Part shown: positions 11,260-24,300 of the stretch, piece after piece | Numbering within the stretch: the first letter of the stretch is position 1 | Layout: the number at the start of each line of letters is the position of its first letter | Assembly: GCA_963575745.1 (NCBI GenBank) | Contig: CAUYUJ010011226.1 | Span: 1 to 46,346, forward strand | DNA length: 46,346 bases | DNA from: Prorocentrum cordatum | Lineage: Eukaryota; Sar; Dinophyceae; Prorocentrales; Prorocentraceae | Direction: 5' to 3' | Translations under genes and position numbers: made by a program | Notes under the pieces: model-generated | Seen by the model: only the letters and a program-made list of their open reading frames with translations | What the model was told of the DNA's origin: nothing | The model's database searches: none

Positions 11260-11455
11260 TTCGGCTACGCGCAAAGAGTGGCCCAAAGCAAGAGTGACCT
11301 TTCGTGCGCGGCGCAACCGGCGGCGCGGGGTGGCCAAACCCAAGCGCGCAAGCCGATGCTCCATCGCGTCGCGCTCGGCGTTCGGAGGGCCCCCGTGGGC
11401 CCGCACCCCGGAGGTCACTCAGGCGAAGGGCCACTCCGACATGTAGCCGAGTGGT
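11260..11455. mobile_element. Inverted-repeat element, family B, copy B
   Basis: Left TCGGCTACGCGCAAAGAGTG then GTGACCTTTCGTGCGCGG. The right end in complement reads CTCGGCTACATGTCGGAGTG then GAGTGACCTCCGGGGTGCGG. Both ends match the copy at 25515-25970, without the GAG expansion. It lies just downstream of the protease stop codon. Confidence 0.6.
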
Positions 11456-11683
11456 GCGCGCCGCCAGCGTCAGGCAGGCGCAGGCCCCGCTCACACCACG
11501 AGTGTCGACCCCGCGCGCTCAGCCTCCTTGGGCGTCGTTCCGTGGGGGGGCGATTAAGGGGGGAAGGGGGGAAGCAAGGTGCCCTGTCTGGGTCCTGAAA
11601 GGGGGCCCCTTCTGGGCTCTCTCGGGCCCCGTTAGGGGCCCTGAAGGGTGTTCTTGCTGCAGCCATTCTGCATCTCCCCCATT

Positions 11684-11792
11684 GCCAGGCAAGCGCGTTC
11701 CACTACTCGCAGAGTCACTACTCGCAAATGGCCTGGATCAGCCTTTCGGACGTTTGCGAGTAGGCTCTTTGCGAGTAATGGAACGCGCCAGG
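11684..11792. mobile_element. Short fold-back element with 6-bp duplication
   Basis: A palindromic element of about 97 bp between two GCCAGG copies (11684-11689 and 11787-11792). Outer arms GCGCGTTCCACTACTCGC and GCGAGTAATGGAACGCGC; inner arms CTACTCGCAAA and TTTGCGAGTAG. It overlaps the end of the protease reading frame and provides its stop codon. Confidence 0.7.
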
Positions 11793-11990
11793 TGAAATTG
11801 CGCGACGCCCAACCTCCGCGGCAGCCGTCCGCGCCAGAGGCCTGGACAGCAGCGGCGCCCCAGCGGCCAAGGAGCCAGCAGGCGGTCGCCCGACGGCGTC
11901 GAGCTCCGCCGGCCCCGCCGGCGCGCCCGCGTCGGCGAAGCCGATCTGCTTGGCGCTCCAGTCGTAGATGGTCAGGTACTTCCGGAGCAC
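11718..11990 (-). CDS. Aspartic protease exon 7 (C-terminus)
   Basis: Starts [19 protein letters not shown] after acceptor CGTGAG|GTGCTC, joining exon 6 to read GEP-VLRKY, the normal pepsin ending (GDVFLR.YY.VFD....IGFA). The tail after FADAG is Ala/Pro/Gly-rich and not conserved in the family as far as I know. The last 24 or so residues and the TAG stop are encoded by the palindromic element at 11690-11786, so the original terminus was probably different. Confidence 0.8.
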   Translation of the reverse strand: MLRKYLTIYDWSAKQIGFADAGAPAGPAELDAVGRPPAGSLAAGAPLLSRPLARTAAAEVGRRAISPGAFHYSQRAYSQTSERLIQAICE

Positions 11991-14318
11991 CTCACGACCC
12001 AGACACCCTTCTTAGAGTTAAACAACGTTTACGCTAAGAGCATTGACCTCTCACTAGGCGTTTTCTTAACCATTAGCCCAGGTCCACATACATACATACA
12101 TACATACATACATACATACATACATACATACATACATACATACATACATACATACATACATACATAGATACATGCATGCATGCATGCATGCATGCATGCA
12201 TGCATGCATGCATGCATGCATACATTCATACATGCATGCATGCATACATACATACATACGTATATGCATAAGTGTATATATGTATATATGTATACACATA
12301 TATATATATAGGTATACAAACGTACATGAGTATATCGGAGGTTGGGGTGTGAGTCCGACGTGAAACGAAGGCCCCCCCCCTAGCTGGGAATCGATTTCGG
12401 TTTCGGGTTCGTGTCGTGCGTGCCGTGCGTGCGTGCGGGCGAGGCGAAGCTGCGTGGGCGGGCGAGAAGAAATCCTCCTGTGGCTGGGCCGCGGGCGGAC
12501 CAAATGTTTCTCCTCCGGCGGCCGGTGGCCCGCGGTGTCCCGCCGGTGTCCCGCTGGTGTCCCGAAATCCTCCTGTGGCTGGGCCGCGGCCGGACCAAAT
12601 GTTTCTCCTCCGGCGGCCGGTGGCCCGCGGCGTCCCGCTGGTGTCCCGTTAAGTCCCGTGGTGTCCCGTGGTGTCCGCCGTTGCTAGGGCGAAATCAAGA
12701 CAAATGATTCTCCTCCGTCCGGCGGTGGCTCGCGGTGTCGCGTTGTGTCCCATGGTGTCCCGTGGTGTCCGCCGTTGCTAGGGCGAAGTCAAGACAAATG
12801 ATTATCCTCCTTCCGCCCGTCCGGCGGTGGCTCGCGGTGTCCCGCGGTGTCCCGTGGTGACCCGTGGTGTCCCATGGTGTCCCGTGGTGTCCCGTTTAGT
12901 GAGATCAATAGTGAGATCGATAGTGAGATCGATACTGAGATCGATGTGGTGCCCCGAGGTTTCCTGAGGTGTCCCAGAAAGTGAGGTCGATAGTGAGATC
13001 GATAGTGAGATCGACAGGTGTCCGTGGTGTCCCGTTGAGCGAGATCGATGGTGAGATCGATAGTGAGATCGATGTGGTGTCCCGAGGTGTCCCGTGGTGT
13101 CCTATGGTGTCCCGTTGAGTGAGAGCGATACTGAGATCGATAGTGAGATCGACAAATGTCCCGCGGTGTCCCGTGGTGTCCCGTGGTGGCCGGTGGTGTC
13201 CTATGGTTTCCCGTTGAGTGAGATCGATACTGAGATCGACAAGTGTCCTGTGGTGTCCCGTGGTGTGAGATCGATAGTGAGATCGACAAGTGTCCCGTGG
13301 TGTCCCGTTGAGCGAGATCGATAGTGAGATCGATTGAGTCAGATGTTGATTCCACCCCTCTCCCCCCCTCACAACCTCCTTATCACCCGAAGGGTGGTCG
13401 TATGGGTATATATGTATGCCTGTATATACATTATGCACGAAAACTGTACGAAGAAAAAGAGCTCTAAGAAAATGCCCAGGGTCCAGTTCAGATTCTTAAT
13501 TTTCTTGAGCGAAATCTGCAGGCCAAAAGATTTCTTAGATCTCTGATGGGTGTACCCCCACCACGGGAGGTTGTTCACAATTTTCGGCCTCTGGGGGTCC
13601 TTGCTGGGCCTCGGGACCGCCAAAAACCGACTAAAGATGAATAACTGATCCTGGGGAAGGTTTTTCAGTATTTTTGGCCTCTGGGAGCCCTTGACGGGCC
13701 TCGGGACTTTCAAAAACGACTCAGGATGAAAAACTGGTCCCGGGGAATGGGTCGAGACCTCTGGGGGTCGACGTCATGAAAAAATCATGACGTCGGAGGT
13801 CTAGGAAGCGGCGAACATATCCGTATCCGCGCCCTCGCGGTCTGGATCCGGGGCGCGATCCTGCGGATAGCGCGGTCGCACTGATACGTCCCGCGCGGGA
13901 CATGCGCGAAGATGCGCCCCGTATCCGCGGGGTCGTGGCCCAGGGGCCCAGCCCGCGATGCCGCGGACATGGACACGGATACGGATACGGCTACGGCTAC
14001 GGCTACGGATGCGTATGTGTGTATGTGTGTGTGTGTCTATGCCAATGTACGCATGTGTCTAGTTGTATGCATGCATGTCTGCATCGATGTATCTATGTAA
14101 GCATATATGCATGTACGCATGCATGTATGCATGTATGTGTGTACGCATGCATGAATGCTTGCATGTATGCATGAGTTTATGTCTGTATGTATGCATACAT
14201 GCATGCATGCATGCATGCATGCACACCTGTACCTACGTCTGTCTGTAGGCATGCAGGCATGTATGTATGTATGCCTCTATATATACTTTGATTGATGTAT
14301 GTATGCATGCATATGAAG

Positions 14319-14349
<31 letters not shown>

Positions 14350-15538
14350 TCTATATATACGTGCATGCATGTTTATGTGTATGTATGTATGTATGTATGT
14401 ATGTATGTATGTATGTATGTATGCATGCATGCATGTATGTATGTATGTATGCATGTGTATGCGTGTGAATGTATGTATGCATGCATGCATGCATGCATGT
14501 ATGTATGTATGTATGTATGTATGTGTGTATGTATGTATATATGGATGCCTGTCTGTCTGTCTGTCTGTCTGTATGTATGCATACATGTATGTATGTATGC
14601 ATGCATGTGTTCATGTATGTATGTATGCATGCATGCATGCATGTATGTATGTATGCAGGTATGCATGTATGTATATATGTATGTATGTATGCATGTAGAT
14701 ATGTCAAGATATGTATATATGTGTGCATGCAGGTATGACTGTAGTTATGCATGTTTATATATATGGCTGTATGGCTGTGTATGTATGTCTTTATGCATGC
14801 GTTTATGTATTCACTCATTGATGGATTGATGGATGGATGGATGGATGGATGGATGGATAGATGGATGTGTGGATGCGTGGATGCATGCATGCATGCATGG
14901 CCGTTTCTTCCTTTCGGCCACGAGCACCGGCTCGCCCCAGATGAAGACCAGGGGGCCCAGCGGGGCCTCGATGTCCAGGGGCAGGAGCAGGGACCGGCAC
15001 GACAGCTGCCAGCCCTCGGGCGTGTCCGCGGTGATGTTGAAGGGCCTGGGGCGCGAGTAGTCCTCCGCCCCGACCCTGACGACCTGATCGCCCAAGTCGA
15101 ACTCGATGTCGTTCCCCTGCACGTCGCGGCAGTCCATGTCCTTGAGGGGCAACGGGAGGAGGGACCAATTCAGGGGGGGGAAGCATCGACCTGGAATCGG
15201 CGAACCGTCGCCGATAGATCGGCGATATGCCGCCGATAGCGAGTCCGCACGTTCCTGAGCGGGGCGGGCTATCGGGCTCCTACCGGCCATCAGTGGGCGA
15301 TTGGGAGTCGGTGCGTCTCCCCCCTGAGCCTATCCCCAATTGGTTTTCGGGTCACAAATCCGGCCTCCGGCGGCCGTTCGGGACGATCCAGGTATCCTCC
15401 TTCTCCTCCTCCTCCTTCTCCTCCTTCTCAGGAGGAGAAGGAGGAGGAGGAGGAGGAGGAGGAGGAGGAGGGGGAGGAGGGGAGGAGGAGGAGGAGGAGG
15501 AGGAGGAGGAGGGAGGAGGAGGAGGAGGAGGAGGAGGA

Positions 15539-15569
<31 letters not shown>

Positions 15570-18500
15570 AGGGGGAGGAGGAGGAGGAGGGAGGAGGAGG
15601 AGGAGGAGAGGAGGAGGAGGAGGAGGAGGAGGAGGAGGAGGAGGAGGAACAGTCGGCGAGGCGCAACAGGAGGAGAGCATGCCGAGGCTGGACAACCGCC
15701 GAGAACCGACGGAGACGCCTGACACCCTCGAACCACAAACGCCCCCCTGAGCCCACCCTCCCCTGGCGCTGCCCCCGACTCCTCCACGTCGGCGTCCTGC
15801 GGCGGCGTGCGGGCGAGCAGGCGCTGCATCGGCCGGGAGACCTGGCGCGGCACTCCCAGCAGCGAGGTGCCGGTATCCAGGATGGCGCGGCACCGGCCCG
15901 CCTCGCGAGGAGGAAAGGAACGGCGCACCCACCAACTCTCGGAGGTCCGCGCTCTCTCTGCCTTTTCCCGCTTCCCGTCCTCCCCTCTCCCATCCTCCTC
16001 CTCCTTCTCCTCCTTTCTTCTTCCGACACCGATGGGAGCAATAATGCTGCTGCACTGACGAATGACATGCAATAACGAAGCGGCGGCGGCAAAGCGGCGT
16101 CAGCCAGCACGGTGCCTGTCCGCCGCGTAGCGCCCCCACCCGTGACCCTCGAAATAAGGGTCGTAGGGCACATAGAAATCCTGCGCCTGTGGCGGGACCT
16201 CGGGGACCTGGCCGACTGCCTGCAATTCACAATCACGCACAGTTAGAAGAAGTGCCTGGGCAATAATCTTACACAACTGCGATGGGTATTGCTTCGCTGC
16301 TGCAGTGCGGAAATCGCCATTACCTCGGACCCCGACGAGTTCCTCGGGATGAGAGGTGTGGGGGCATTTGCCCCCGCCTGGCAACTGAGCAACTAAATCA
16401 CGAATCGTCGGCACATTTACGCACAGTAGGGTAGTGGGTTTCTTTGACCGAGCACCGCGCGTACATTGATCTAAATTCAGAAACCTGATGTCAGCACGAG
16501 CTCTGAAACCAAACAATGCTCTCATCTCAGGGGGGCGCCAGATCGAGGGGAGGTGAGGGGCCTCCGGTTCAAGAGGATGTTCTAAAATACAGGCGGCTCC
16601 CACGGCCGCACAAACATACACAACCTGAAGCATAGTCTGCAACAAACGATTGCCGAGCATAACCTGTTTCCACTCAGATGAAGAGCGGGCCGCCAGGCCC
16701 CATAACAAATCCCTGGACCGAAGGACACGAGGCTTTATACCCCCACTGGGCGGTGGATTCGCACGGCCCTTGGACCAGGTCTCACACGGGGGCCCTCCAA
16801 CTGCGCCGAGGGCCTGCCCGGACCACGACATTTCTAATATTTTAGCGACCGAGGCTTCTACTGTAAGGTCACCTCGGTCTGGACTATTGGCAACGTCGAT
16901 CGATAACATTACCACGGGTACACGAGCGGCCATCTGAAGCATTTCGAAGTGAGCTCGCACGTCGCCTGCCCGACGTTGGCCGCTGAAAAGATGCAAGAAA
17001 TAACGCACTTCTGAAGGCGAATTACTGAGCACAGCAGGGGCACCAGCATTCTGATCCCGACCGCGCTCGACGCCGTCAGTCGTGGCTCGAGCGATGTTGG
17101 CCTCAACTGGGCCACCCAGCACAGGTCCGATAAAGGCAACTGGCGGAGCGGTAGCTGCATTCCGACATTCCCCCCGCCCCCGACTCGCCCTGGCCGCCCG
17201 ATCATCTTCCTTTCGCAGCTCCAGCACTCGCTCGACAGGCATGGGCTCTAAATGGTGCGCTAGCACCGTGAGGCATCGGCTCGAGCCGAAGCGGAGGTGA
17301 CGGAGTAGCCGCCCTCTGGTGTGCCAATCCTGGCCGCAGGCGTGGCAACATGATCCAAGTGCCAGCGCCCCTGCGAGGTCAAATTCGGGGTGCGCGAGAG
17401 TGCGGTGTCTTCCCCACGCCGCTTTGGTGTTAAACACCTCTCCGCACTCCCTGCACGGAAACACTACATTCCCAACAACCTTTTTGAGGACGGGGGGAAC
17501 GGGGGGCTTGCCGCGCTCGCGGATGGCAACCAACTTGGATTGCCACACAGCAACCTCGCAGCTCGCCAGGTGCTCTGCCATGGCGCCTCTCTCCGCCTCT
17601 GTACACCAAGCAGTCCACTTTTTGGGGCAATCACGGGCTACACCAATCCACCACGGCAAGTCCCCGACGGGAGACCATTCGATCGGGATCGTGATCCGAT
17701 CATACATCCACCAGATATCTTGCCTCACGAGATATGCCCAACTATTCTTAACGCTGACAAGTGCGTCAAGCATGTGCAACAACCCGTCCGATCCGAACCT
17801 CAAAACTTTCTCCAAAAAACGAAGCCTCCTGAGGCGCAGAGTGACGAGAGCAGGGAGACGGCGGCACTTGAGGTAAACTTCAGGCGTAGACCAAGCACAC
17901 ACATCGTCTTGCTCCTGCCTCCGAAAGCCCACAGCAGCCCTGAGAGAGGCCATAAGCGCAGTTTCCAAGTACTTCTGATTGCCTGCGCTGAGTGCGGACC
18001 AGACGGCATCGTGGAAGAACGCCCGGCTGTGGCAGAAGGCGGCAGCATACTTGACGCGGGTATCTACAGGTAAATCGTTGTTACGGGTGAATACCGCATT
18101 CTTAAGCCCCCCAAGTACCCCCGGCTGGGTGTGGTGCCTGTGCGCAAGCTCAGCATTCATGGAGCCCGAGGCGTGCACCATAGATCCCAGGTGCCTGCAC
18201 ACGTTAGCAACAAAAACAGAACGCTTGATAGCAGGGACCCACATCTCCCCCTTAAACGCGGCTATCTTCGCTTTAGCAATCTTCGTGCCCTCGCCGATAG
18301 GGTGGAACATCAGGGTCGATTTGCCCTCCCCGTAGTTGACGACAAACCCCCTCGCCGTCATCACTTGATGCACGGTAGTGACGACAACTTCGGCCAACTT
18401 GCAGCAGTCGCGTGCCTTGGCACATGCCTGCAGCACGGCAAGATCGTCCACATACGAGGGCGATCCTATGCGGCTGTCCAGCTGCTTGTCGCGGCTGGTG

Positions 18501-21308
18501 AAGGTGCGGCCTACCCGCGGGCACATGTCTTCAACGTTTAAGCCGATGCCTTCGGCGAAAAACCTCATCCTCACCTCCTCATGCACGGGGGCAAAAGCGA
18601 GGGTAAAAAAGAAATCAGCAGGGGGCATGCCCGGCCTTGCCCCCAACGTCGCTTGCGCGACGGACGTAGCATCTTTTACCTGGAACCAGGTGCTCGAGTT
18701 TACATCGGCAACTGCATCCCTCAAGTGCTCGGTACCTACCCTGTCGAACACAGCTGGCTCTGCCAGCAACTGCCTCATCACCCCCTCAAGCGCTAGCGGC
18801 AACTGCAGATCGTCGATAACATCCTACAGGTCCTGCTGTGCCGACGGCAAGGCGGTTAAAAACTCTCGAATGACTGTGTGAAACGCGGCTTTTAGATCCG
18901 TGAAGAAAAGCACCGAAGTATACCCCAGATGCCTAGCAAGGTCCTGAAATGCCCGAACTTGAAGCGAGGCACCCGCCGTGCCTCTCCCCGACCGGCCCCC
19001 GTGCTGATCGCAGTCCAACAGGACCGAAGCAACATCGTGGATTTTGCGCCGCAGGTACTTGTGGTGGTGCTTGCAGACGTGCACTCCAAGCAGGATTTCC
19101 CGAACGTTTTTCAACAACCGAGCGTCCCCCTTTTTGTGCAAGTCGTGCGCCACCCCGCCCTTCCATGCCAGGGGTTCCCGGCATGCCATCTGGACTTTTA
19201 ACACAAGTGGCAGCATAATCTGTGCACTGAGGTCTGGCGCGGCCTGATACAAGTCATTGGTGCACAGATCGTGTCCTGCTGCCTTGCGCTTCGCCGCACA
19301 CTGGATGTCACACTGCAATCCCGCTAAAGAGTACAAGTCTGCCAGCTCACGATGCCCACTCGAATGGAACTGCTGCTGCTGCTCATCACAGCGGGTAACG
19401 AGCTCTGGCACTGTACAAATCTTAGCTCTCTCGGTGGCTGCGAAATGCTCTACGAGCCCTTGTGCCAAGGCCTCGCGTGACTCGTACGGCTGACCATCAG
19501 CATTCACTCTCATAGGCAACACGTTTTTGTCCCCAGACTTACGCCCACCCCCAAGGGAAATCAAACACTTAACGCCTGGCCACTCCACGCGGCCGTCTCC
19601 TGAATTAGTTGCATCATTGATTTCGGTGGCCTTTTCCTCGAGGAATCGAGTGCGATCGTTCCGAAGCTTACGACGAATCGCATACTGCGATGATCTCAGG
19701 AAAGCAACACAAGCCCCGTGAAACTCCTGAACCCCATGGACTTGATCAACCCACAACCGAGCAGCAAACGTGAGGATGCCGACAGCCGAGTCAAACTCAG
19801 GAAGCGCCTCGCGAGCAGCTGCCACCTGCGGGTCATCATGTGCCTCGATGAGCGAGGCGGCAAACATCAAGATAGGCCGAGCGTCTTCCCCTTTAAAGGC
19901 ACGGAGCACGCCTCGCACGGTCCTCCTGAACCGGATACCCCACAAGGTTTCCTCCCTGACATAACTTTTGGTGGGGCCCGGCTTGGCTTTACGGAAGTGA
20001 CGCGAAGCGCACTCCTGGAAAAAACTCGTAATCATACTGAAATGCTGGTTCACGTCTACGGACCCGTGCACGCGCGGCGCAGACTGCATGTCGCTTCTGA
20101 AGGCCTGCCGCTTCTCAGGATCACGCATAGCTTCCTTGTCCAAAACGGGACATGCTTTTTTGACGTCAAACTGCTCAACCCATTGCAACTTCACGTATGC
20201 TGGGAAGTGATCCTGATGACTGCGCGCAACATCTAAGTCGTGCAGCACTCCATGCTCAATCACATGGCCGAGCCAACACCGCGGCGTGCACACGTAATCT
20301 ACTCGATGCTTAGCTCCCTGCTTATCGAGTGTATATGACGGGGTAGGGGAGGGCCCAAAGGTGGAGGGGACCCCCAAGCCATTAGCAGACAACAAGCCAT
20401 TGAAGAGACCCCCGTTACTGTCTTCCTTGGCTGCCTGATACGACCCTATAGCCTCAGTTGGATTAGCTCCTACCTTAGCATTGGCATCGAGCAAGAGAAT
20501 GTCAACCCCGAACTTGGCTACGCTGCGCGTGGTCTCTCGCCACCACTGCTTGCGCAACCTGAGCGGGGCCTCTGGACAGAGACCATGCCCCGCCAGCACG
20601 ACGGTGCGCCAGCATGGGGCATTGATTTTAACAACAAGCAGGCGCGGGCAGGCCTGCACAACAATGCAGTGCCCCGGTTTGAGAAAAACAGGTTTCCCCC
20701 CCACCGTGGCGTATGGGGCCTTGAGGTTGACCCATAACTCGCACCCAAAATTCTCCCCCTCCTCCGCCCCCGACGCCATGCAGTAAAAGTCGTCGGCTGT
20801 GCGACTGCCGCGAGGCGTCCGCGCCTCCTGCGCGCCTACGAGCAACGCCGATGCTTCCTGAAACTGTTGCCTCAACCATTGGCCTCGCAAGACGGTCCTT
20901 TCGCCTTTTACCGTATCCTGCGCTGTCTCAGCATTATACGTGACGAGGATCATGGAGCGTTTCGCCGCCTTTTGAACCACTTCGTCAAGCTCTGGTTGCA
21001 AACAAGTGTCAGGCAAGGCACGTACATATAAGCCAGCACCATCGCTACACATGTGCTGGGGCCGACAGGGCAACATGACCTCAGCATCACTCGAAAACGG
21101 ATACTGGTGTTTGTCAGCTTCTGGCAAATCGAGCAACCAATTCCACTCAAGCTCGGGGGTGTGGTAAAGCTCTTGCACTATCCTGGGGGGAGTGCAATCA
21201 TACAAGATGTCTCGAGTGGACTTGGCCAGATCATCGGCCAGCTCGTTCCAACAATGCTTATTATGTCCGTAGACATGCAGAATTTGAACTGGCACCCGGG
21301 CGGAAGCA

Positions 21309-21344
<36 letters not shown>

Positions 21345-24300
21345 GCGCCAGCGCTCCCAGCTTAGGTTCAGCATGCGGATACTGCATGCCGAGCGTTATG
21401 GCTATGGCCACTTCGCAATCAGAAAATATCGTGACGGGGTAAAGCTCACGCCGCTCGCGCTGCTGCATGGTATAACTAATCGCCCAAATCAACGACCATA
21501 TCAAAACCACCGTCTCGGCGGTGATCGAACTGACATCTTTTTTCGAGCTGCATTCCAATCGTGGCGAAGACAATCCCGGCCAAAAAACCCATAAACCGAA
21601 CGTCCACTTCCTCGTCCAAGCAAGTTGCTACCATGGCCCAGCCGCTAAGTCCTCGCTCTGCCGTTAGAGAGCCGTCTGGAAACAAAGCAATGGGACCCAG
21701 CGGCACCTCGCTAGGCGCAGCCGCCCCCAGCGCGAACTCCGCCTCCGCCTTGAGCTGGACTTCCCCTAACTCCCTCAAAAGGCAAAGAGGCGGCATCTCA
21801 CTAAGGCAGCGAACGATCCGATCGGCACCCGAGAAATCGCATTTGGCATAGCCGTCGACGCCCACGAGCAACGCCTCTAAACTTATGACTGTTTTTGGTG
21901 TAGTATAGGCCTGACCCGATCCCCCATCCTCGGACAAACCATCGCACTCGTCAACAACAAACGAGCGAACCTCGGTCTCTCCCCAAGAGACTCGAGTCCT
22001 GCTTCGCTCGGCGGAGGCGGCGGCCGCGCTGGGCATGATGCAAGCCCCTGGCGGCTCGCAATCGTCTTGAAAACTCGGACTGTCAGCGCTGACCGTAGAC
22101 AAGCATAGGTCCCAGCCTGTCACGGAGTCCGCGTCTGAATCAGTGTTGTCTTCCCCACCCCGCCCAAGCTCACCCACACAGTCCCACCCGCCCATGTCGC
22201 TATCGGCAGATGCATCAGACGCGCACGGCGAGCATATGATCCAACCTTGCTGCTCCGAAGCTGGGCTCCCAGCACGCAGCTGCAAGAAGCTCGTGTCGGA
22301 TGCATCTGCGTAGAGGTCGTCCTCCGTATCAGATTCCTGCACGCCTGAACCCCCGGCGTGCCCGGCCATGTATCCAAATGACATGCTGGAGTCAAGTGAA
22401 ACGTTATCGTCCATCATCTGAGTGCCTACTGCCTCTGCAGCAGGCGGCGGCGGTTCCGCCGAGCTGGCTGCTCCAGCTGACGGTTGAAAGTCGGGCTCAT
22501 CATTAAAGGCATGCTGCAATTGCCTGGGCGTGAGCGGATCCTCATAGTGCAAGAAGGACTCCCAGAACAGATTCGCTCGCGGCCTGGCTGCATCCCTTTC
22601 GGCAGTGGTTAAAAGCGGCGCGCCCGACGCCTCGGCCTGCCACTGATCCCGCGTCAGCTGCAGCGCGGCAAGGGCATGTTCAACGTGCTCGTGCAATTCA
22701 TCAGCGTGCGTGCTATCTACTGGCCTACGCCGCAGACGGTGCAACCTGTTAGTGTGCGCATCACGATCATGCTGTGCCAACGCCCAAGCACGGTCACATA
22801 TATCGCGAGCTACTAGCGCACATGCCTGAGCTGTCATGGCAAGCGGCGCAAACATGGCACTAGTGCGGATTTGCCACGAGACCCAGGCAACGCACTCCTC
22901 CATCCAACTATCGAACGCTGCGTCAATGCCCCACAAGTGGGCCATGGTCGACCACGGTCGGCTCTGGCCTGAAAGTGATCTGGCTAGCACGCTGGCTTCG
23001 TGCTCGGCTGCACCCATACCTGGGTGCGCTCTACAATATTCACTTGATGCAAAAAAGGTCGGGAGGATATGCCCGCAGCAAGCCAGGCGCAGAGGAGCCA
23101 GCTGCGGCTCCTCCTCATTGCCTGCCAACAGAGGCGCAACAGGCGCGCCTGCCCAATCAGTAGTGAACGATCCCCTCGAGGCTGTCGACGGTGCTGCAAC
23201 TTCCCTGCGTGCATCGTCGTCTGGCCCGAGTCTGATCGCACTCACGCGCCCCCGTCCGCTGGAGCCGCTGCTGCCGCCGCGGCTCCGGTGCGCGCCTCGG
23301 GCACCGAGGCCGCCCCTGCTCGCTTCTCCTTCCTCGGCGGAGAAGCCGTCGTTTTGTCCACCTCGATCTTCGTCTTGTCCGCCTTCCCGTCGATCCTGCG
23401 CACCTCCGCCTGGACTGGCGACTCGCTCTCGTGCGTGGCGCTCTCCGTCGGCGCTGGCAAGTAGGGATCGTCGAGCTGAGACGGCGGGGTCATCGGGGCC
23501 CACGGCTGCGTCGGCTGTGAGCATTGCGGTGCGTGCATCACTGGTGTCGGCTGGCTGCTCTGCCCCTCGGCGTCGCCTGGCTCCGCTGGCGACGTGGGCG
23601 AGCAACTCGACCTTCCGCTCTTGGACGGCGCCTTCGGTGACACCGTCGCTGGCCTGGGCGCGCCCATGGGCGTCCCTGGCGCGGCGGTCGCACCCGCTGG
23701 CGTTGCTGGCGACCTCTGCGCTGGCGGCGGCGTCGGCTGCACAGGCGTAGGCATCCCCCCAATCGGTGTCGTCGGTGCCGCTGCTGCTGGCATTGCTGGC
23801 GACCTCTGCGCAAGCGGCGGGGACGATTCCACCTCCATGGCATCCGGCTCTGCGGCTGCGGGTTGTACTGGCGGCTGCGGCGGGAACGCGGGCGGCGGCG
23901 TCGGCGGTGCCGCCGCCGCGGCCCCTGGCATGGCCTGGGGCGCCGCCCCACCGCTGGCGCCAGGCGCTGCCACACCCGGCGCCGCCGCGGTAAACCCCAT
24001 CGCCGACATGACCATGCCCATCTGCCTGTCCTGCTGCTCCATGCGCATCATCATCTGCTGCATCATTACCTCGATCGGAGACAACTGCTGCGGCGGTTGG
24101 AATCCTGGAGGCGGTGGCGGCGGGATGTGCGACGGCGCTGCACCTGCCGCCGCTCCCGCTGGCGCACCAAAGCGCCCAGGCGGCTGCTGCGGCCCATGCC
24201 CATGCTGGGCGGCCGCGGCGGCCTGCGCCTCCGCCTCCTCTTCCTGCCGCTGCACCTCCAACTCTGCCAGGTAGTCGTCCAGCTTGTTCACCTCGTCGCA

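Noticed and set aside
14267-14890. Met/Tyr/Cys/Val and His/Ile/Thr frames
   Set aside because: Artefacts of ATGC/GTAT repeats; part of protease intron 6.
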